Assembly: GCA_015680635.1 (NCBI GenBank)
Contig: JAABOA010000360.1
Coordinates: 1-10,515 of the forward strand
Reading direction: 5' to 3'
DNA from: Lunasporangiospora selenospora
Taxonomy: Eukaryota; Mortierellomycota; Mortierellomycetes; Mortierellales; Mortierellaceae
Length of the DNA stretch: 10,515 bases
The notes beneath the pieces are model-generated. The model saw nothing but the letters and a program-made list of their open reading frames with translations, ran no database searches and was not told where the DNA came from. The translations under genes and the position numbers were made by a program. Shown in pieces: positions 1 to 5,757 of this stretch (positions within the stretch are counted from its first letter, which is position 1; each line of letters starts with the position of its first letter).

Positions 1-52
<52 letters not shown>
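1..52. repeat. (GA)26 dinucleotide microsatellite
   Basis: The window opens with 26 uninterrupted GA units, then unique sequence. The left end is cut by the window edge, so the full tract may be longer. No gene is associated with it. Confidence 0.97.
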
Positions 53-54
<2 letters not shown>

Positions 55-182
55 ATTCGAGTGGTAGAGCTTTGCTAATGACCAAGCTGTGACAAAGAAT
101 ACGATGTGATATCATACAGGTTACCAGGCAAGATAATAAATATGCTCCTATCAAGCAGAATGGACATCTGGTGATCATAAGA

Positions 183-193
183 ACGCGCCGCGT
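183..193. promoter_or_regulatory. Palindromic MluI cell-cycle-box-like element
   Basis: Two inverted ACGCG cores flank a single central C (ACGCG-C-CGCGT). ACGCG is the core bound by MBF-type (Mbp1/Swi6, Res1/Res2) factors, which drive G1/S and DNA-damage genes in model fungi. The site is about 690 bp upstream of the kinase start codon, farther than usual, so a regulatory role is only a suggestion. Confidence 0.25.
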
Positions 194-760
194 CTTTTTT
201 TTTCTATCAATGGAGAATTTCTTTGAGTGCAGCAAAACCATGTGTTACAGTGAATGGCCTATGGCCATAGGTAGAGACGGCTCTGAGCTTTTCTCTTGTG
301 AACTATCAGCTTTCCTTGTGTGGGATGGCTGGTAGTGCAGCCGGCTTGGTAATTTTGTCGAGGTTATGCAGTGGCTGCTTGGTTTAGTATGCTATCTATC
401 CTCTGGTCGTAGACTGGTGCTAGCAAACTAGTGTCGGGTTGTGCTACCTACCATCAAAATAATTTAGACGATAGGAATATGGTTCAGGAACAAGGGCATC
501 TCTACATGGTTTAGAGAGCTGTCAATAAACAAAAGTAAATGGTGCGCCCATTTGTAAAAGAGTAGGATGTCCGTCAAGCGTCTTGGTTGTTGACAATAGT
601 CAGCTTTAAGTACAGCAACTCTTAATAATGATATGAATGTTCTTTTGCGTAAAGCAGGGCTTACTTCGGCGGGTTGCTCTTATTCTTCAATTTTTCAGAC
701 GCCGTTCCCACTGATGTAGAAAAACTAAAATAGGAAATTACGGAGAGAAAGTGGTGGCAA

Positions 761-829
761 ATGAGAATTGCACAGGGTCAAGCCACATTTGCGGTGCACT
801 TTTGCTTGATGCATTGCATAAAGACCTGA
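761..829 (+). promoter_or_regulatory. Upstream ORF 1 (22 codons), in frame with the kinase ATG
   Basis: The ATG at 761 opens a 22-codon frame ending at TGA 827-829. The frame is the same as the main ATG at 875, and this stop is what prevents an N-terminal extension of the kinase. It matters only if transcription starts upstream of 761, which is unknown. Confidence 0.35.
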
Positions 830-830
830 A

Positions 831-902
831 ATGTCAGAGGAAGTTCCTCATCCTGCCGTGTCATCGATTCAGCAATGCAGCCCTCATCCAGTCAGTTCCT
901 GA
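831..902 (+). promoter_or_regulatory. Upstream ORF 2 (23 codons) overlapping the kinase start codon
   Basis: The ATG at 831 starts one base after the stop of the previous upstream ORF. It reads 23 codons to TGA 900-902, passing over the main ATG (875-877) in another frame with 28 bases of overlap. A scanning ribosome starting here could not start at 875 without leaky scanning, since the main ATG lies inside this ORF. Its ATG has G at -3 but T at +4, a mediocre context. Confidence 0.4.
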
Positions 903-3900
903 TACCCAAAGCTCCAGCCAGGCCTCGGCTGGCACCTGCAAATGCTCCATCGACCTCCTCTGCCGCGCCTGCCCCTCTTGAGCAAAGAAACTTCTCTTCA
1001 GCAGTTTCAGTAGTCTCCAGTATTACGACCAGCACGGCCACCGCTTTTACTATCACTTCAGCATCACAGGATATTGATGATGGGGTCACAATTTATCAAA
1101 GACCTGATTTTTCGGCTTCACAGATGATCGGCCTAACCCAACCAACACAGTTAATGGAGTTAGGAGATGGCGAAAATGTCCCAGAAGATGGCGATATCTC
1201 TTTTGAAGAGACCGACGATGGTGTTCCTTCCAGTGCCTCTGACTCTCCGTACCTCTGTGGACACGGTTCAACTATGACTGAGTACCTCAAAACAACGGAG
1301 GGCATTTTAGTTTTCGGGACTTCTGAAGGCTGCGACCGGATCATTATTCACTCGCACTGGCATGCAATCCCAGGGCCAGAGTCCCGTATGAATGAGCCTT
1401 GGTTTAAGCTCTACGTGGTATGACCAGACATAGTGACCCAAGCAGACATCGTTTTTCTTATTGATGAATGGTTGTCGGATACCTTTGGCTTTATTGAACT
1501 GTGATAATCCATTAATTGCTCTTTATCGCTTTCATAGGAGCAAAGCCGAAGCAAAGCTGGAGCAGTCAAAGTCTATATCGAGGATATCAGGTATGCCTTC
1601 AATTTGGAGCATTTCATAGTTACACCAAGTTACTGTACCCAATATTTTTGGAATCGATATTACTCTAGGATATGTGTCTTACTGTCTGTATTGATTTTTT
1701 TGATTTTTTGAACTCTACGACAAAGTACTACGGGCGTCTTTGTACAGGATAGACCACTCATCAAGGGCAATCGAGTTCTCTTAAAGTGGGGAGACACTAT
1801 CAAAGGCGGAATAACAAAGCAGACAGAGCATTTTAAATACACCTACAAGAGTGACGCCCCAAAAATGACAAGCGAGATTGAGGCAGACAATGGCACATAT
1901 GTGCTAGAAGACTATCGGCTGGCTGGTGGACAATCCTCGAGTGTTTACAGGGCTACAGATATCACAACAGGAGAGGTCTATGCCTGTAAACATATTGATT
2001 TGGTGAAAAATTCCGATCCCCAGCTAAAAGAGGCCATTGCCTTCGAGATTGAATTGCTCCGCAATGTGAATCATGTATGTCATTCTTTTACTGATAAAAA
2101 TCGCTGAGGGTGGAATTTCGATGTAATGCCCAGCATGTATTAACCCATTGATTTTTTTTCCGGTTGCGGATGGTACTAATAATGACCTTTTCCGTCCCTA
2201 GCCAAACATCATCAAGTTCCATGACTGCCTTCAAACTCCATATAGCGTACACATCTTTACTGAGCTTATTGATGGGATTGATCTGTCTGTTTATTATTCA
2301 CAATATCCAGGTCGAATGTCGGAAGTGTTTATTCGTGAAATTTTTAAGCAGTTGTGTTCTGCAGTCGAGTATCTTCACTATCGTTCCATTGTCCACCGAG
2401 ATATCAAATCTGAGGTTCGCTTATTCTGTTTATTCTTGAATTTGTTTGGCTGGCCCTTATTCACTGTTGGCATGTTGCATTGGTATTTCAAACTGACACT
2501 CCTCCCTCCTCTTCCCTCCTCCTCTCCCTTCTTTTTTTATGAACCAAACTTCGCTTAGAATATCATGATCACACCTTGTAATAAGGTGTATCTCATTGAT
2601 TTTGGTAGGTCCACTATTTCCTTAAACTACAAGCCAAGGAACTATAAGCCAAGGTATTTTCTAATTATTAATTCTTATTGACGTCTATGTCTAAATGATA
2701 CTTGATGGTTGGGGTAGGTTTATCGCGATACGATACTTCAACAACCTTGTTGACTACGCATTGTGGAACATACGCTTACATGGCTCCAGAAATAACGGAG
2801 AGAGATGATGACTATGGTGGTTACGGGTCACCCGTAGGTAAGTGACGCCCTACTCTTTGTATTATATGCTAATCTATTTAGAAGTCAAACTTGGAACTGA
2901 AATCCTGAATCTATGGAATCAACACTCAAACGCTTTTATTTTGATAATAGACATTTGGTCCCTCGGGACTGTACTGTTCAAGATGTAAGTGTCACTTGAT
3001 TTTCCCATGATCAAGCATATAGGGGATCAAGTTGAATATTAGATTGACCAAAGATGAACCGTCTTTAACCCTTAAATTGCATTTATAAATCCTCTAGGCT
3101 GACAGGAAAATATCCGTTTATTGATTCACCATCCACTGTGGAGGAAGACCCAGAAGCGGGAAATAACCCCGAGACGAAAGCTCCTTCCGAGATGAATGCT
3201 ACTTCTGAGATGAAATCTCCTTCTGAGATGAAAGCTCCTTCCGAGATGGAAGCTCCTTCCGAGATGGAAGCTCCTTCCGAGATGGAAGCTCCTTCCGAGA
3301 TGAAAGCTCCTTCTGAGACGAAAGTTCCTTCTGAGATGAAAGCTCCTTCCGAGATGAAAGATACTCCCGGGACGGAGCGCGGAATAGCAAGGTCCTCGTA
3401 CAGTTCCTGCCCTAAAGTAGCATACGAACGGGATTGGAGACCCCTTTACGACTCTTACTCTCGGAGTCTGGAAGGTATTTTTTTGACGAATATGATCTAA
3501 GCAGAATGAGTCCAACATCATTACCTTCAAGAGTCAAGCCTGTGTAGTAGAGAGTTGTATTAACTTTGAGGAGTTATCTCGCTTTTTGTATAGCAAGAAA
3601 CCTTCTTGAAAAAATGTTGGAGATTGACCCATCCCGACGTATCTCCATCGGACATATTATTACCAGCGATTGGATGAGAATGATCGATGAGGAACTTGAA
3701 AAGATCGATGTAAGAAAAATGACCCCTATCAATACACTTGGCGCCGCTGTAATGTGACTGGAAGCAAACGGTAGCACACTTAGACCTTGGAATGCGATTG
3801 TATATCTTTTAATACTCATTGTTTATTTACGCTCTAGGAGAGTTATGATAGAGCAGGCTCAACAGAGATCTATCAAAGCCCAATGGATAGAAGTATAGAG

Positions 3901-5433
3901 TCTCCTGCTGTAGCTCCACACTGGGGCGAGTTGACCATTATTCAGGGGAGTATCGGGACAGCGCCTAGGAAAATCTCGCTTTCAAAAGATTGCACACTTC
4001 TAGGACGGGGCATACGACGTATGTTTTACAGTGTTTATGCAATATGCACTATGTTTATAGTTGGCGGATATCTTGGATCTGATTTTCTCCAATTCATGAT
4101 TTTTAACGCCCTTTACTATGAAATAGCACATGGGGGCTTAGGACCGGACCTCCTTATCAGCACTAGACACTGTTATATTGAAAAGATGAAAGATAATGTG
4201 GTTTTAGTTACAAGTCCAGGGTAATAATTTCCAGCCAGGGGCCAGTCTGCTTCCTATCTCGATATTTAAAGAAAGAAATCTAACACACTTATCCTGTCTC
4301 TAGTAATAGAGGGGCTTATGTCAATAACCAGAGGATCCAAGATGGAAGAGCAATACAACTTTTTACAGGAGATGAGCTTGGAATCATTGTTCCACCGGAC
4401 GATATCTCCTCGATTGAAGCTACAAGAGGTATGGTCAATCTTTCCAAGACTTTATTCTAAACCCTTGATCGCATAGATTGCGAACTAATGGCTCGATAAC
4501 TCAATAACAAATCGTCTTTTGAACTGGAATGTCTTCTAGATGCTCTTCGAAGATACCTAAAGTACAAATTTACTATCTGTGAAAATCCCGTTATGCCAAC
4601 ACCGAAAGAGATGGTAAAGCGACATTATCTTAAAGCCAAGTCGGTTCCTCGTCGAGAGCACAAGGTTCCCGAGTATAGGAATGTTGACAACCTCCCTGTG
4701 TGGGGGCGTCTCATACCATTGAACGACAAGACAAAGGAGGAAGATTTGTTTATGATAGATACCTCAGTTGGCCGTGACACAAGTAAGTTCATAACCACCA
4801 ATGCTTTTCAAGTAGCCATCGGTACTACTCAATCTGTCTCCTTTTTCTTTCATGTCTAACCTTTTTCTCATTCATTTCCTGATATAGCTTCTGACATTTT
4901 TATTAACGATTTATATGTGAGCAGAAACCGTAAGCCATTTTTTTTTTTAAAAAAAAGAAGACAATGTGCCTCAATTGATGTGTCAAGGTATTAAGCAATT
5001 TAATCCTGACTCCCCCCTTCTTTACTAATTCTTTCGCTTACTCACAATGGGTTTCAGAGTTTATAATCAAGTGTATACCACGAGAAAGGGCCGTTTATCT
5101 CATTAACAAATGTGCAAGTGGGACGACGGTCGGTTCAAACGTCGTCACGAGTCGTATCGAACTGAAGCACTTGGATCGCATTGCGGCCCTTTCTCGTAGT
5201 AAGGGACCAGGTAAGACACATTTACTCTTTGTATAGAGAAGGGAGGATGCCTTCTGCCCTCTATTTTTTAGGTACAGCAGGAAAACTAACAAAAAACGAA
5301 TCTGCTTCCTCTTTCCCATTCGTCAGAGGGGAGGTTCTTAGCGCCCATCGGATATACAATCCACATCAACTATGAACTTCTTCCAAGTATCACTGGAGTC
5401 AGCTCTGGGGCAAACAACGACAGGAGATTTTAG
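875..5433 (+). CDS. Rad53/Cds1/Chk2-type checkpoint Ser/Thr kinase with three FHA domains (16 exons)
   Basis: This is a 917-residue protein kinase of the DNA-damage/replication checkpoint type, which normally acts in the nucleus downstream of ATM/ATR. My exon chain is 875-1417, 1538-1590, 1753-2074, 2202-2414, 2559-2604, 2718-2837, 2951-2984, 3098-3474, 3594-3709, 3838-4018, 4142-4220, 4304-4428, 4540-4782, 4888-4929, 5058-5210 and 5327-5433. All joins keep phase. Domain order is SQ/TQ cluster (64-92), FHA1 (126-222), kinase (248-597), FHA2 (636-733) and FHA3 (791-902). Budding-yeast Rad53 has one FHA on each side of the kinase, so the third FHA is extra. ATG 875 is the first in frame after TGA 827-829. 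The last exon was chosen because its acceptor (CTAAC branch point, long pyrimidine tract, CAG at 5324-5326) restores a final FHA strand. The family call is secure; orthology to Rad53 rather than another FHA kinase is inferred. Confidence 0.9.
1064..1150 (+). other. SQ/TQ cluster, probable ATM/ATR target region
   Basis: Residues 64-92 hold four SQ/TQ dipeptides (S64, S82, T88, T91), and a fifth, S6, lies near the N-terminus. The region around them is rich in Ser, Thr, Ala and Pro and looks disordered. Such clusters just before the N-terminal FHA are typical of Chk2 and Rad53. In those proteins ATM/ATR (Tel1/Mec1) phosphorylates them to allow FHA-mediated dimerisation. This is the best support for a checkpoint rather than a meiotic or unrelated FHA kinase. 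Confidence 0.7.
1250..1822 (+). other. FHA1 domain, degenerate phosphopeptide site (spans introns 1 and 2)
   Basis: Residues about 126-222 follow the FHA strand pattern: FGTSEGCD, HSHWHAI, KVYIEDI and then KGNRVLLKWGDTI. The residue after the FG that should be the phosphothreonine-contacting Arg is Thr149. Ser160 and His163 of the S-x-x-H motif are kept, but the Asn-Gly loop before the last strands is missing. The fold is probably present, while phosphothreonine binding is doubtful. Confidence 0.7.
1591..1752 (+). other. Intron 2 of the kinase gene, with two competing acceptors
   Basis: This is the longest intron in the gene (162 nt), with donor GTATGC. The upstream exon ends with two bases of a codon, so only acceptor TAG 1750-1752 keeps the frame. 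The better-looking CAG at 1745-1747 lies five bases earlier and would shift the frame to a TAA within about a dozen codons. I chose the in-frame site because the downstream frame is clearly FHA and kinase. Confidence 0.6.
2415..2558 (+). other. Intron 4 of the kinase gene, unusual GTTCGC donor
   Basis: The junction is fixed by the protein: HRDIKSE ends one exon and NIMI begins the next, both in phase 0. The donor is GTTCGC rather than the GTAAGT/GTATGT used elsewhere in the gene. The 3' half carries an extended pyrimidine tract at about 2500-2537, and the acceptor is TAG. Confidence 0.75.
2625..2654 (+). repeat. 15-bp tandem duplication inside intron 5
   Basis: Two adjacent 15-base copies (AACTACAAGCCAAGG, then AACTATAAGCCAAGG) differ at one base. 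They lie wholly inside the intron at 2605-2717 and look like a recent slippage or fill-in duplication without coding effect. Confidence 0.9.
3174..3353 (+). repeat. Coding minisatellite, ten 18-bp units encoding (M/T)(K/E)APSE hexapeptides
   Basis: Ten 18-base units run without a gap in frame with the kinase (residues 470-529), and a degenerate eleventh follows. Units 5-7 (3246-3299) are identical. Other differences are mostly single substitutions: C/T in the Ser codon, and ATGGAA versus ATGAAA, which swaps Glu and Lys. The insert lies between helix F and the C-terminal end of the kinase C-lobe, where other Chk2-type kinases have a short loop. The unit length keeps the frame, so copy number could vary without breaking the protein. 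Confidence 0.95.
3919..4400 (+). other. FHA2 domain (spans introns 10 and 11)
   Basis: Residues about 636-733 form a canonical FHA domain C-terminal to the kinase: HWGEL strand, LGRG with Arg665, S-T-R-H with Ser675 and His678, then NRGAYVNN with Asn696, and a GDELGIIVP end. All residues that usually contact phosphothreonine are present or conservatively replaced. This is the domain most likely to bind phosphorylated partners. It matches the position of Rad53 FHA2. Confidence 0.88.
4701..5385 (+). other. FHA3 domain, extra C-terminal FHA (spans introns 13 to 15)
   Basis: Residues about 791-902 form a further FHA: WGRL strand, VGRD with Arg815, SDIFIND, V-S-R-N-Q with Ser829, CASGTTVGS in place of the Asn-Gly loop, and a LKHLDRI strand. 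The last strand sits in exon 16 (GYTIHINYEL). The usual His of S-R-x-H is Gln832 in my splice model, where a codon is split across intron 14. Arg and Ser are kept, so phosphopeptide binding remains possible. Confidence 0.82.
4938..4956. repeat. T11A8 homopolymer palindrome in intron 14
   Basis: Eleven T are followed directly by eight A inside the intron at 4930-5057, giving a perfect 16-bp self-complementary core. It sits only eight bases after the donor GT. It could fold in RNA as a short loop-constrained hairpin, or simply be slippage-prone. Confidence 0.85.
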
Positions 5434-5756
5434 TCCTGCCTTCCTTACGTGGTCCGCCATGTTCTTCTGGGAGCACAAAGCCAAATACTATATGTCCTAT
5501 TGTCATCTCTCAGGGAAGGACGTTTACCCTTGTTCCAATACAGATATTAAAACGGGTTAAACTCACTATTGCTGAATTGCTTTCTGTCAATTGAATTGGA
5601 TGACCGTTGTCTATCGGAGTGTCCCTTTTCACAGCCCGCTCAAAAATTTCGTGGCTCGTTGCCACCAAATTTTCACTTATATTTTTTGAGCCATCATCAA
5701 ACTGCTTTGCCTCTCTTCATGATCATTACCAGTGGCGTTTCATGCACATCTAATAA
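5434..5756 (+). other. Intergenic region: kinase 3'UTR and REV3 promoter/5'UTR
   Basis: Only 323 bases separate the kinase stop (TAG 5431-5433) from the REV3 start. Two open frames pass through here, but neither resembles a protein and neither joins a neighbour in phase with a good splice site. The region contains a TATATTTTTT run near 5678-5687, the 31-bp inverted repeat at 5643-5673, and an AATAAA at 5752-5757. Both the termination of gene 1 and the initiation of REV3 must be encoded in this space or overlap it. Confidence 0.7.
5643..5673. promoter_or_regulatory. 31-bp inverted repeat upstream of REV3
   Basis: The arms AAAATTTCGTGGC (5643-5655) and GCCACCAAATTTT (5661-5673) are reverse complements except at one pair, around the loop TCGTT. 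The element lies 83-114 bases upstream of the REV3 ATG. It could be a dimeric factor site, a hairpin in the REV3 leader, or a 3'-end structure of the kinase mRNA. Confidence 0.75.
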
Positions 5757-5757
5757 A
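5752..5757 (+). terminator. AATAAA hexamer overlapping the REV3 start codon
   Basis: The sequence AATAAATGG combines a perfect poly(A)-signal hexamer with the REV3 ATG (5757-5759), sharing one A. It is the clearest AATAAA I noticed downstream of the kinase stop and lies 319 bases after it. As a start context it is favourable, with A at -3 and G at +4. Use as a cleavage signal is unproven. Confidence 0.3.

Larger units (their letters stand above)
53..874 (+). other. Upstream region and 5' leader of the checkpoint kinase gene
   Basis: I find no supported gene in these 822 bases on either strand. No tRNA-like B-box or long open frame is present. The longest short + strand frame I examined is a 41-codon ORF at 210-335 with no recognisable features. 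The stretch holds a T9 run near 195-203, an MluI-box-like palindrome at 183-193, a 14-bp palindrome at 258-271, and two upstream ORFs just before the kinase start. It probably carries the promoter and 5'UTR of the gene starting at 875. The transcription start cannot be placed. Confidence 0.6.
1898..3676 (+). other. Protein kinase catalytic domain, likely active
   Basis: Residues 248-597 carry all core elements. Lys278 (YACK) is the ATP lysine, and Glu297 is the helix-C glutamate before HPNI. HRD has catalytic Asp373, followed by Lys375 and Asn378. DFG has Asp391. The APE motif ends at Glu417 after a Thr-rich activation loop (Thr405, Thr406, Thr410), then DIWSLG from 433 and Arg585 in the DPSRR segment. 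The Gly loop is altered: Ala256 replaces the first glycine and a Ser the third. About 120 residues separate the YPF after helix F (451) from the LEARNLL segment. About 35 would be usual, the excess being a repeat-rich insert. Confidence 0.92.

Noticed and set aside
210-335. 41-codon + strand ORF in the upstream region
   Set aside because: It is too short to support by itself. It has no motif, no splice partner and no evidence of expression.
53-760. tRNA or other structured RNA gene in the upstream region
   Set aside because: I found no A-box/B-box pair or cloverleaf-compatible stems on either strand by eye.
3126-3530. Long minus-strand open frame (134 codons) with an arginine-rich LGRSFH-like repeat
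   Set aside because: It is the antisense of the 18-bp minisatellite. An 18-base unit without stops is open in any frame where one unit is open, and the sense frame is tied to kinase motifs on both sides.
5272-5375. Alternative last exon for the kinase using acceptor TAG at 5269-5271
   Set aside because: It keeps phase but yields a tail with no FHA strand. The CAG at 5324-5326 has a CTAAC branch site, a better pyrimidine tract and gives the expected final strand.
5372-5560. 62-codon frame after the kinase
   Set aside because: It overlaps the real last exon in another frame, shows no family resemblance and does not join REV3.
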